Source: Fasciolopsis buskii
Lineage: Eukaryota; Platyhelminthes; Trematoda; Plagiorchiida; Fasciolidae
DNA length: 64,000 nt
Reading direction: 5' to 3'
Assembly (NCBI GenBank): GCA_008360955.1
Contig: LUCM01008996.1
Coordinates: 70,286 to 134,285, forward strand
Below, in pieces: positions 50,701 through 62,959 of the stretch (position 1 is the first letter of the stretch; each line of letters starts with the position of its first letter). The notes beneath the pieces were generated by a model that worked only from the letters and a program-made list of their open reading frames with translations, searched no databases and was not told the origin of the DNA. Position numbers and translations under genes: made by a program.

Positions 50701-52183
50701 CAACCAAATTTTTTGTTTCATCTGTCAAATTGCAGCTGATTACTTTGTGACTGCATTCGTAATACATATCTGTCTGCCTATCTCTCTGTATGCCTGTCTT
50801 ACAATCAGTAAATCTGTGTGCTCGTTGCTGCGTTTGTCTCTAGGTTTGTGCACTCTTGTCCGCGCACACGAGCAAAGTGTGCGTAGGGGAGCAATTATGT
50901 ATCGTTGGTTGTGAGTGACACCGGAAACGCTGGGGTTCCCCTATGATGCGAAGGATGAGATGGGTTAGAGAAACCAACAAAAGGCACGGTTCTAGAGACG
51001 ACATTCCAGTTAATAAACAAATGCTCGAACGACCAACAGCAGGGTTGAGTCCAACCTACTGGAACGAGGGTGGATATCATAACGTAACTTCTAATTGTGC
51101 TCACTTTTGTAAATAGAAGTTCATCACAAACGAAAAATAGGTTACATGAGAGGTGGTAAATGCGCTCGCGTGAATTGCATGCATTCCATTGCTCATATCA
51201 TGACTAGAAAGCCAACTCATCCAAGCGACTTATGAGAACCATTCCTCCACTTACAGATTTAGTAATATTCAGTCCAAGTGCGGTCCAGGAACACTCCCTC
51301 TCAAGAAGCGCCTACTGGGACATGTATTTCCACACACACACGCACACACACACACAGCGCCTTACTTGAACGAGACAACCGCCCGATAGTATGCATAACT
51401 TCAGACGCCTTAATGCCTCAAAATTGGACAAAACAACAAGCATCATCGATAAGACTTTGGGAGAACTCGTCGATCGCTGATGGTCGTCAGCGCCACTGCG
51501 TCACAATGACCACAGTCAGAGCAATCGCTATCGTTAACAGCATAATGAATATGATAACATATGCGAAGCGTGAGCATACGCACAGCCCATCCTGTCGCGT
51601 ACGATTGTGTTTGCGTTCATTTTATTTGAATGGTCCATTTTCTCTCCAATAGAAAGTTGCTGGTGGCTAGAGAGCAAAGATCAGTTTGTCTGTGCACATC
51701 CCTCAATATAGATAGAAAGAATAGCAACGTTTTTACTGTCATCCAGGAGCGGCGTGTATCGGCAGCACAGCAATAGCTGTTATCAGGTGAACATCTTCAA
51801 AGCTGAAATGATATCTTCCTCTATCGCTGAGTGCAAAACGCTCAAAAGTAAACGCTATCAGGGACAAGTGTGAAGACTACACAACAGAAAAACCGTATTA
51901 GTTAACAAATTGGTAGGACAAGGAACTTATCACTGCAGTTGGAGATCCTTGTTGTTCGAATCTGAGCTGTAAAAAGTCCTCATATGAAACAGGTATAACG
52001 ACAGTTGGTTACACCAACTGCTCGTAGATTGCTACGAATGTGTGTCTGTCTGTCAGCAAAGAGTGAAGATTAGAATTAGTTAACGGGAGTATAAAAGGAT
52101 TATTGTTGATGCTCGAATGGTGCTGGCGAAACTGGCGAGATTAAAGCTGGGAAATCTTGATTGCTGCTCATAATCTACCGTCG

Positions 52184-52190
52184 TATATAA

Positions 52191-52222
<32 letters not shown>
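52184..52222 (+). repeat. (AT)n microsatellite, interrupted
   Basis: AT run with one C and one AAA interruption. Confidence 0.88.
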
Positions 52223-52382
52223 TACTGATAATTTCTGTCCATTCTGGTGGCGTTCTCGCCTCGTTCCTAAGATTGGCCCAGCCCAACTGAAAAAGAATTA
52301 TCAAGGAATCACAGTTGTGGTTTTTCTATGGACTCTTCAACGAAGAGCTTGTATGTATACTTCTGACTCTACCAATTAGATT

Positions 52383-52480
52383 CTGGTGATATACCGATTC
52401 GGAATGACAAGTACGAGTAGGTTTGAATCTCACGTCCATCGGTCAATTCGCTGTCCTCCGGCTCGTTGCCACACCTAACC
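52383..52480 (+). repeat. Possible third tRNA-like SINE family, copy 2
   Basis: CGAGTAGGTTTGAATCTCACG followed by TCCATCGGTCAATTCGCTG and TCCTCCGG resembles the box B-like segment and following blocks at 29641-29750. The 5' half is not clearly related. Confidence 0.28.
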
Positions 52481-55143
52481 CACTGAGACATTAGGTGGTT
52501 TTGTGGCATCCCAAGTTTCACCCTTGTGACTGCCGATTCCCGCTTCCTCCCCTAACGTGCAATGAAATAGCGGTCATAGAGTTAGCCTCTTCCACTACAG
52601 TCATATTAATGGCGTGTAATAAAAGTTATAGTATTATATATCAAACAATATACGTGATAATTGTCACCAGCCTTTGCGGGCAAGCCCTGGGCTTCCGATG
52701 AAATAATGTGTAAAATAAATAAGTCGGAGTGAAAAACTGAAAAAATAGCGACCACTGTATGGCAACACCCGAATGTCATCAAAATACGTGTCAGGAAAAG
52801 AATGTTTTCCCCACAGCAGGTAGGACAATCGATCGGTCCCAATCACTTAGCTCGGAAGTGTAAATTGCACGACTCATTGTAATTATAAAAAACTCGCAGC
52901 GACATTGCAAAACAATGTGAAGTGCTTAAATCCCACGCAGAATCTTCGACAGGGAAGCTGTTTCTGCTCAGCTGAGAGCATTTAGAAAGAGACTAAGGAA
53001 CTGGAAACAAGTATGGTTTATAAATGCGTACAAGCTCACTGTGAAATCAATTGTGAACTTAATGGACTTGAAAATTTGTGTTTGTCTTAAGTCTAGTTGA
53101 AATTCACGCATTTAGGTCTAAAAGTGGACTGACAAAGCCGCTCGAACAGCATAAGAGGCACGTTTTATAGCGCTAGCACACTCCGGCTTAATTCGTCAGT
53201 AAGTTGAACCAAAAAATCACCAGTCAGCAGCTCTAATTTTAATTTTTCGAAGTCATCTACATCGCAAAAGTTTCATCACAAGCCGAAATAACGTCGCCGA
53301 TGTTTAGGTAATCGTGTTTGTCTGTATATAGAGCATTCACAACCCCTGATTGGACCCTGATATTCGAGAGCGCCACAACCTTGAGACTTTTCACTCTAGT
53401 TCTAAGTTTGTAACTTCGAGGTTGAACATTTTCACTTTTAACCAAATGAGAACCTGGAAAGTTGAACTTTGTCTGAATGCTGCTGTTTGGAGAAGAGTGA
53501 AATCATCCATAATTTCCCAAATGTGCTTCATACTTGTGCTCACATAAGCGGATGATCACAGGAGACTAAAATTACTGAAACTGAACGGTGGGTGTGTAAT
53601 ACGGGTTTGACCGTCTGAACTAAGGCTACTAACAGGAGGAAAGTTGTAATGACAGTAAATACTCTCGGGAGGTGACATAATGTTTGCGGCACAATAACGC
53701 GAGAAAAAAGGAAAACGGTAAACAGACAACAATGAGGGAAAATGCCATAGATTAAAAATGCGGTTAACCAGCTTCTTTCCTGGTTGTCCTTCTCTTGGTT
53801 CTTTGCGACTCGGGTGCAGTCTTTCTGGTATCACATGGTACCCACGGCACATATTCGTCCACGACTTGGTAAGGGAAAGAAAAAGACAAGCTAGCGTTAT
53901 TCAACTGTCCTGATTTGTGTGTAACGGTTTCAGTGGCGTGACAAATTTTGAGCGTCTGCAAACATTTGGCAATTGTCAGGTCCGGAGATGAGGCCACAGC
54001 CAGTCAGACAGCCGCAATTCAGGAACGATTCAATGCACGCGAAAAGCTGGCATATCGGAAATGCGTGGGCCAAGATCGACCGCTCCTCCACTTAATTTTG
54101 GAACTTAGACAGGTCTGAGGATTCCGACAACTTGGAGATGGCAAGATACAAGATACGATATCTCCAGTTTGCGTTGTATTCATAGGCGGCTAAGTGATGC
54201 TTGGTGCTCTTAAAAATTGTAATGGAAAGAGGTAATAGGTGATGAGATGGTGGACCGAACGGAAGCAGCTAAGAGAAAGTCGGCGTCGTAAATTATATTC
54301 ATTCGGTGTAACACTACCGACTCTGGACGGTGTCCGGTTTTGTTGTATGCTTATTAATAATAGGACGTTGGCACTATCTGTCCGTCACTGCGACCAGGTT
54401 TTAATTTTCAGGGGCATATGCAGAAATTACAAGTTGGCATGAACCACCAGCTTCCTTTCTCTGGTTCGAACACAACGCAAAACCGACTATTAGCCACACC
54501 CCACTCCAAAAGACCAGCCTCGGCTGTGTCATTCAGGCCTACTCGAACAACGGCTCGGTCGGAGGACCTGTGCTTCAGAATCGCACGCATACAATAAATA
54601 CAAATTAATGTGCCTCCTGGTCCAAGATAATTTGCTTAATGGGCCGTCACCTTACGTACAGGTCTCCGGTAGGTCGCAGATTGCACCAACTCTTTCCAGG
54701 GTTCTATCGAGCTCTGCCTATAGACTGCATGCTTCAGAATACGAACGCTAATGGGAATGCGGCTGAAAGACACTCATGATATACAAGGACAAAGTGGTGA
54801 ACCCATCGGCGCGTCATAGAGTAAGGAAAGAGAAGACGAGACAAAGTTCCGATAGAGACGGTCGTGTAGGTTAAACGGGGCCGGTGGAGTGATTCCGCGG
54901 ACAATCAATCCATGGGGAATGAATAAAACCTCGGTTTGTGGATGCAACATTACTAAGTCACCCATGCCAAAGTTTGTAGTTTTCGTAAAGAACTGCAACT
55001 GGAGTCTCAATCAAACGTTTAACTTGGAAAGCCGCAGGATTACGCGTACGACCCACTTATCACTTAGAGAAAATGACTGGTTGCACAAGTTTGGATGAAT
55101 CTAAACACCCTGGGTGTCCAGCACGTCAGTAACGTAAATGAAT

Positions 55144-55320
55144 GGCCGGTGGTGGCCAAGCGGATAAGGTCGTAGCGCTCGGACGTGAAGGTCGCGGGTT
55201 CGAATCCTCCCACCGCTAGTCAACTTCCCCACTTGGCAGCCCTCTGCCGGCCGCGGCCCCCTTCCTGAGAAATGATGTACATTGTTATTTCATTAATAAA
55301 AGAAGTAAAAGAACAAAAAA
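55144..55320 (+). mobile_element. tRNA-derived SINE, family B, better-preserved copy
   Basis: The head resembles a tRNA gene: box A-like TGGCCAAGCGGATAAGG (about 55153-55169) and box B-like GGGTTCGAATCC (about 55196-55207). CGGTGG near the start can pair with CCACCG near 55212. The anticodon arm does not fold well, so this is not a working tRNA gene. After the head comes a family-specific body (CAACTTCCCCACTTGGCAGC, CCGCGGCCCCCTTCCTGAG) and a TAAAAGAAGTAAAAG tail. A second copy lies at 27089-27258. Confidence 0.82.
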
Positions 55321-55329
55321 TCATATGCT

Positions 55330-55620
55330 CTGTACCTCGACCATAATTGTTTTGAAATCCCAATAAAGCCAACTCCCATCTACGGGCTGGTAATGACCGC
55401 TGGTAGAGAGCCGTGTTCGCCTCTTTTCTCCAACAGCGGTGGAAGCACTTCTGTTAGGAAAACAATGGGGAAGGCTTTCTGAGAGGAGACTATTTGGAAC
55501 GTACGGATAATTGGGAGGAAATGAATTGACGATGTCTTCTCAACTGATGATGAAACGTTTGCGATCTAAAAGCCAAACCCAGTGATCAGAAAACCAGGAA
55601 AACCAACAACCTGAGCTGCG
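55330..55620 (+). other. Repeat-like sequence downstream of SINE B, unidentified
   Basis: This contains CTGATGATGAAACGTTTGCG and AGAAAACCAGGAAAACCAAC. It has the feel of a retroelement 3' region, but no second copy was found in the window and no protein domain can be read. The CTGATGA...GAAAC pattern lacks any stem II and is not a hammerhead. Confidence 0.25.
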
Positions 55621-58158
55621 ACCAACACAAATTGTCAAATCCATTGAGATTTGGGAGCATTGCCAAGGACAAACCAGACGCATGGCACAAAATCCAGAAA
55701 CTTTTATGCCCAATTTAGCTCAGGCAATTGGAGGTACTGAGTGAATACTTCGGGAGTAGCGCTGCTGCTTGGAACGACATTGAAAACCCAACCTACCGAC
55801 GAATCATGATTTGCAGACAGCCGGTAATGTTCTGGTGATTTTAAATAATTACGCTTGATAAGTCATTTGCTGTTGCCTGAATTTACTTCCCACGTACAGT
55901 ATTGGCAATACAATTCTTCCCGAATTTCGATAAACATTGCGCTATGGACGAATTGTTGGGCAGCCGCCGGTTTTACATACATGATGCTCAGAATTCTAAT
56001 TGGCTGTAATCGCGAATTGTGAGCTACTCATGGAAAGAAAAGTAAGATTTCATTGCAACTGTTCGAAAACAGTAAAATTTTATTTCAAAAACCCAAGCAT
56101 TTGGTACTATTAAAATCGCTAGAATTTCCGGCAAACGGCTCTCAGCAGCAAACAAACGTAATATGCATTGAATACAAAAAACTGTACATGAATCGGTGAC
56201 CCACCATTGTCACTTTGAGCTCACCAAAATCGTGAGGGAGGCATTACCTATGCGATGTTCGATGACACATCTGAACCCCGAATCCAAAGTGATACCATGC
56301 TCAGGGGCAATCAATACTCGTTTGCAGACTAGCAATAAATTTTCAAATACAAACCAAAATCACTAGTACGGTTTTTACCTCGGGAATGATTGTGATCACA
56401 GCGGCGCCACAACGATCAAGTAATATGCGAATGCGTTCCTGGTTCAGAAAATAATAAACTTTTGGTGAGGCATGACGCACTGGACTGTTCTGGACGATAA
56501 TCAACTTTCCATGTCAACGTATGAGGCGATCGAAAATAATGGTCGCATGATCACAAATTTCGCACTAGTCAGTGTTTTTGGTGTGAATTTCCGATAAGGT
56601 GGTTTCTGAGCTTCGTTACAACTCGAGAAGGACCTTGCGATTAAACTGTTGATATGGGAAAGTTAAATAAAACACTGGTTCTGTTAACCATGTTTCCATG
56701 AACAATGATATCACGCATCCGTTAGTAAAATAAATCAACGACTAAAACGAAATCCTCGAAAATTTAAACTGATGGATTAGAACGATGTGAGTACCCTTTT
56801 GCTGGATGCTCAACATCTTCGCATTATTTAATATAGTGTATTTCATTAAAAGGAAACCGGTTCTATTCAGTATACCCCCCCTGCTGAACTGAAGTCAAGG
56901 AACTTCAGGGAAGGATATTGATGGCATTAGAATCAGATCAGGACTACTTAGCTCAAGTTACTAGTATTTCTCAAGGGCTGTCATTATTACCCAGGTCCAG
57001 CCACCAAAACTATCAATCTACTATTGGAAAATTCTAGAAGATAGAATTGGACTTCGGCGTGGCTTGAATACGTACGATTGAGAGCTAGAACCCAATAAAA
57101 GGGAGCATTTCTAAGGGACTGCAACCGTAATGAATGCAACACGTGAGGTGACAGTAACATTTTAAGTGCGCCTGAGTAGCCGCATGCAGACACACTAAGG
57201 GAAGTGAACTGAAAGAGAAAAGGATTTTGTCAAAGTGCGCCGTTCAGAAGATAGGTGAACCACGGAGTTCGTCTGCGTGTTAAAAGGGCAAGAGAACCAG
57301 AAACGGAACAAGTAGTGGACAAGATGATGAGCATTTGGTGTAGTGAGCGGGCAAAATAGTCTGGGACGGAGATGAGTATTGAGGGTTGGAAGAAAAAGTT
57401 ATGTACAAAACGACGACCGCAGATCAGCTGATTCATAACACGACAGACGTATGAGAATACTACGGAAGTGTCTGCTTTCATCACGGTCTCAGTAACAATC
57501 AACTCAAAGTTAAACACTGACACCGACAGAACCGGGAATCAAAACGGCAGTGTTGCAAGCGACATCGTATGTATACGCTCACGATCGTCCTCTGTGTGCT
57601 CGTGATCTTCGATCAGAATCGAAATGCAGTGGGAAATTTCCTCGGTTTGTTGGAGGGTATACATCTTCGGCATCACTGGATGTCCGATAAGGAGGACCAC
57701 GATATCCGGGACCACCGTACCTGGCGTGCAGAAAAGTAAATGCAAAAACGTATGAGGGGAGGTAAAGACAGGAGGACGAATTTTCCGTCTATCAGAGAGC
57801 CTTCATTCGGAAGCTTTTAAGGAATGCATTAGGAGACAATTCCGGATAAATGAAATGTAGTACGGATCTGGGTTCACTATTGCGAGATTTGTCCCAACAT
57901 GACCACTAACGGTCAACGGGGCTTGGTGAAAAATTCAAAAAATCACATCCACTCCTCGTTTATAGAAAACCTCAACGCGAAGCTGAAGCAAACACTAGTC
58001 ATGCACTGTTAAATGGGGTGATTGTTAAATGTCAGCAGAGAAGAGTGATACACAAATAAATCGGACAACTAAAACAGTTTGAGTAAATTTTGCCTACTTT
58101 CGGTTCCAAAGTTGATTTCATTGATTTCCGATGGAAATAACTTTGTTGATTAAAGGAC

Positions 58159-58509
58159 TTGATGATCTTTTGGTATTTAGTTCACATGGAGCTTTTCACA
58201 AAAGCGTTACGTGAACATGACAGGCAGCACGAGAAGAAGTATTACTCGCTAATCAAAAATTGGCGTGACATAATGCACTTAGTTCTTGAGGAAAATGGTA
58301 CAAACTATGCGTGTTCTCTAGAAATTCAACTGATTGAAAGTGGTATAAAATACAATGAACGGCGGCTTGACATTTTTACGACCAGGCCACGAACAATCTT
58401 CGAAACAAAACTCGTAACAAGTGTGGAAATGACGATGTTTCGTAAACCCAGTGACGAAGGCAAATGGATTGTTTTCAGCAGGCAAACAAGCTTAGCGATT
58501 TCACAGTGA
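58159..58509 (+). other. Unrecognised open frame with protein-like composition
   Basis: A 116-codon frame opening at an alternative TTG codon. The part after TGGTATTTAG (a possible acceptor ending at 58180) is charged and evenly mixed: ALREHDRQHEKKYYSLIKNW, then EIQLIESGIKYNERRLDIF, then KPSDEGKWIVFSRQ. It looks more like real protein than its neighbours, but I recognise no family and see no convincing donor site. It could be an orphan exon or a relic of a mobile-element ORF. Confidence 0.22.
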
Positions 58510-59211
58510 CGAAGTAATACAATCGGCGGTTACAATGGAACGGAAAGTAGGCACGAAGAAGTGTGGGTTAAAGGATTACCAACCAGATGATAAGAAGGCG
58601 TGGGTACAAAAAACGCAAGGCGTGACACTAATCCTAACTATTGCAATGCTTCTGTACTATCCAGTCTCAACACAGCTTCAGACAGCCATTCAGTTTTTGT
58701 TTTTATCCGATGACCGTGTGTGTCCATCCATGTGTATATGAAGAAGGGAGAGAGAGCAGGAAACATACGAGTTGATGACTGAACTCGCTTATGATCCCAC
58801 AAACACAAGTGACGTTTAATCTAACTGTTTATGGTTCTGGCTTGATTATCTGTTTATTAAAGATGCAAAGAATAGCAAAAAACAACATTCGCTAGCGCGT
58901 GCGCGCGCCAGAGAGAGAGGACATAAGTAGGAGTTCACACAGCATATGCTTACGGATAGCTCAATAATCTCTCGTTTTTTGTCTCGCCCTTCATGTCCTA
59001 TTTACTCGGTCTACCAGTCTGAGTTCATCGTCATCACCGCTGCAGGAGCACTTTCGCCCGGAATAAACCACCTGCCACTTTCCCACTTTGCGTGCATGTG
59101 TTCCTCATGAGTGGAATCAATCCTACATGACCTAATCCAGTCCAACACAGACCGAACTCGATAAGACTCAACATAACAATCCCTAAGAAGGCACAGTTGC
59201 GTGAGTAGATG

Positions 59212-59235
59212 GGTGTGTGTGTGTATGTGTGTGTG
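59212..59235 (+). repeat. (GT)n microsatellite
   Basis: GT run with one GTAT interruption. Confidence 0.88.
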
Positions 59236-62196
59236 CTCGTGCTAACTACGAATGCGACTACTAGCTTGTTCTCTACACCAATTTCTCGGCGCTATTCACA
59301 TGATACTGAAGTAATGTTGTTTACTTGGTGACACGGGAGGGTGAGAATGGTGGTCGGTTGGTGACAGTAGTGATGGCGTGCGGAAAAATGAACGAACGTA
59401 CGGACCTTCGAATGGTTTGACGAGTGAAAAACAGACTATTTGATCAACGGACCGCCGTTAGACAATGAACGAGATGAACCAGCCATACGGCGACCACCCG
59501 TGGGGTATTCCGCACGACTGCGTTGTAAACGCATGGGCAAAGACAGTTAGACTCGTCATCGCCATCAACACCAGTAGCATCATCCATGGTCGTAATGGAA
59601 AGTGAATAAGACAATGCAACCATTCAACGACTGACTACTGTTCAATTCCCTCCTTTTTGCATTATCCTTTCGTAATTTCCATTTTATCCACATTGTTTTT
59701 CACACAAGCGAGCAGCTGAAATTTCGCTACAACCTCATTGTCAGATACTGAGGATTCTGTCATTTGTCACCTCGCTCGCTCTCATCACGAAAATTATACA
59801 AGTAAAACAGTTCACGGACCCAACAGTGTAGGCAATTCTCTTGCCTATCGTTAGGTTTACTAACACGTCTCACCTATGAACGGTTTTCATTCACCGTATT
59901 TTATCACCAAGTTAGGAATTCCGTTCACCCTAATCGTGACAATTCCGTAGTCATTAAATTTCTAGTTCGGCACGAGAAGTGGATTCATAGTCACAAGTTA
60001 AAAATGCAAAGACAGTAGACCTGTCACTCCAAAAAAAGAAAAACGCTCGAAATAAAAGTTCAGAGGGATAGCAACAGTTAATCAACGAATACACATATTC
60101 CATTTTGATGCAAGCACAAATGAGCATAAACATCTCGTTAGGTTTCAGGCAGAAGAAGATTGATGATGACTTCCAACCCACCGATACCCGAGCAGTCTGA
60201 TAGAGGCAAGCAAAATCGTGAATTTACACACGTGAAATCAGAAGACATCCCCAAAACAGCGCCAATTAGCACGATGAAGTTGCATTTGTGGCCTAAGGGC
60301 AAAGACTCCAAAACATAAGGGAGAAAGGATAGTGAACGAAATTAGGACAGTGACAGTAGGCTGTACAGGTGTTTCTTGTGCTATCACAAACCACTGGACG
60401 TGTGTGCACAAACACGTTGCCGGAAAAATGTCAGACCACATTTGAAACCGGCAAGTTGAGACGTTCCGCTTCAAAGCAATGTGACGCCATAGTGGGAAGC
60501 ATAATAAGCACTAGGAATGTAATCCGTTTGTTCGCCTGTTAGTGATTCCCAAGAGGAATGTAAGTTGGTCCCCAAATGACTCATTGAATTCGGGTGGTGA
60601 CCAGAACAAAAAACAATCGCAAATACAGGGAAAAGTAAAAACAACAGAAGGCAATGAGATTTAGATGACAAACTGCCGGTATAGAAATGTGCCGGCCGAA
60701 TTTTCCAGAATGTAGACATGGCCCTGTTCGACTGGAAGTTCTGACCTTAGCAGATTCTGCGAGAATAAATACTCTGTAGAAAAAGTAGCTTTCGATGCAA
60801 TCAAATATTAACCGGGTGTGTTCAATCTACTACGCACTCGTAGAGACAACAAGTGGAGAACGTAGAACTCGTAAAAACAACCCATTACTTTGATGGGGAA
60901 ATCTCAGCTCGGATAGGAATACTTCCAATTATAAACTAATCAAGGATGAAAGATATCGGACGGCAGCATTCGATTATATGTGTATAAAGAGTATCGAAAA
61001 TGGGACTGCACCTGGCGCACTTTGGCACTGAAACGTTGGCGACGCATGATGCGGACATTTCCAGGAGCCTGCTAATCAAGATATGCTTGCATCTGTCGTC
61101 TATGAGCGGTAAGCGTCCATCATGTGCTAACACAAATACGGATCAGGTGACAGTGTATCGGTAACTTCAATTCAATTCCAGTTCTAGTTAGGTTGCAGGA
61201 CTATACGGCGAAATGTCTGATCGCCCAGGTTCCTGCACTGTCATGTATTCTCTCCATCTGTAACCAGCGGCCTTACTACCGACAACTCTTGAATATACGC
61301 CAGATAACCTACATTGATGAGTTAGTTTGGAGTCACAGCCATCAGAAAACAGGAAAACGGCAAGTAAAACCCGAAAGACAAAACTATCCTTTGCAGTTTT
61401 CCTAAATTATAGATGTTATCGAATAGTGATGAGTAGCCAGCGGTTTCTTGTGCAGGACATCACCCAGCTTGACAAGACAACGTCGTGTATTGGAAATCGA
61501 GCTTTCATCATATCTTCGACAGCCATTTGTTTAGGGCTTTAGATTCGTCGGACACTTAACTGTAATCCCAGTAATAACATTAAAAAGTGACCACCTCACT
61601 AACAGTAAGTTAGACAGGCAGGACAAACCAAGTGGAGCTAACAGAACACCGCTTGTGAATCTGAAAGCAGGTTCGATGACTTGAGGAAAGATGTACTAAG
61701 AAACGAATGGTCGTAAAAAAGTATGCCAACCAAACACACCGGGTTCCGAAATGTGAAGCAAACAGTTGATCCCTCTTTTATTAAATCTGTCTCTTCGTTC
61801 GTATATCTCGTTCCACTTGGCGAGACAGTATGGTTCTAGTTTCAGCAACATCGCCATGCATTCGCTCCCGCATTTATTGTCGACAAAAAAAATACATTAG
61901 TGATGCCCAACGCGATTCATCCTGTTAAATCGAGACCGCATCTTGACGTGGTGTGACGGCTTGCGTGCCTACATGAAGAAACGAGCTACACAGGATGGCC
62001 CATCTCAAGACGAAGATCAAATCATGCCTGGAAGGTCAGTGTGTAAAGACATGATGAACTGGTCTCCCGGTCCTTCCAGTCGAGGGTTAAACTGAGTTAG
62101 CAGTTCAGTCGGAAAAAAGAGTGGAAAGATAACTGATCCAAGTAGAAGGGCTTCCACTCAGCTACACCCCACTGCTCTGTGGTCAGGTTCCCATCA

Positions 62197-62215
62197 CAAC
62201 CAAAGGCTTTGGTTG
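62197..62215. repeat. 19-nt perfect palindrome in the LINE leader
   Basis: CAACCAAAG, one central G, then CTTTGGTTG. It would form a 9-bp hairpin only with the single-base centre distorted, so it is more likely a DNA palindrome than an RNA stem. Confidence 0.7.
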
Positions 62216-62893
62216 AGAACCCAAATTGTTCTTCTGCTAACTGCCCGGATTCCCTGCTAGCACCCGTCCATCGATCCCTGGGAGATACACGCGTACAAAT
62301 AATTCCATACTGCATCGGTCGTCGGGCTGGCTAATCAAGACCGCAATGCCCACTGCATTGAGCACAGGTGGGAAGGGGGTTAGCGATAAGTATGCTCCAA
62401 CTCAGAGTCCCGTCTCCTTCATAAAATCTGTCTCATCTGTCTTCTATCCAATCTCTTTGTCCCTTCTGCCTACCCATAGTGTCCTCACTGATAACACACT
62501 CCGGTACGCGCAACGGTTCGTTGTCAAACAACGTACTAAGTGATTTCAAGGCTGCTAGCTCACATTCTCTCAAGTCTCGTCAGCCTATGAATCTCAGTCC
62601 CTTTAATGTCCGAACTCTCACGCAGGCCGGCCAACAGGCATGCTTAGCTCTGACAGTGGACTCACTTTCGATTGATGTCTGCTGCGTCAATGAAACACGA
62701 ATTCAGGATTCGAGTAGTGGTTAAACTTACTGTGTCCGGTATCTCGACAAGATATTTAGTGCACAATTCAGGAGACGAAGCAGCTCAGGTGATGGGTCAA
62801 TGCGGTGTAGGAATATTCTTATGTGAGAAAGCTGAGGCGACTCTTTTTGACTGGATCCCGGTTAACAATCGCTTGTGCGCCTGAGATTGTAGG

Positions 62894-62959
62894 GCTTAGT
62901 TGGCGTCCGGAAGGTAGTTATGTTAGGCTTAGTTGGCGTCCGGAAGGTAGTTATGTTAG
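62894..62959 (+). repeat. 33-bp tandem duplication inside the LINE endonuclease
   Basis: Two exact consecutive copies of a 33-bp unit starting GCTTAGTTGGCGTCC (62894-62926 and 62927-62959), followed by eight bases of a third. In frame it repeats GLVGVRKVVM. Because the length is a multiple of three, the duplication itself does not shift the frame, but it lies in a degenerate copy. Confidence 0.95.

Larger units (their letters stand above)
47701..55143. other. No recognised gene
   Basis: Contains AT and AC microsatellites and a possible SINE-like copy at 52383-52480. Frames such as 50633-50914 and 51278-51652 have no recognisable domain. Confidence 0.55.
55621..62019. other. No recognised gene apart from one low-confidence frame
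   Basis: Contains the 58159-58509 frame listed separately and a GT run at 59212-59235. Frames at 57230-57523 and 60936-61133 (minus) and 61193-61405 (plus) are not recognised. Confidence 0.55.

Noticed and set aside
55144..55215. Functional tRNA gene (Ser/Leu-like)
   Set aside because: The boxes are present, but the anticodon and T stems have mismatches, and the segment is followed by a shared SINE body and tail.
55555..55580. CTGATGATGAAACG as a hammerhead core
   Set aside because: Core and GAAA are adjacent with no stem II between them; no stem I pairing is visible.
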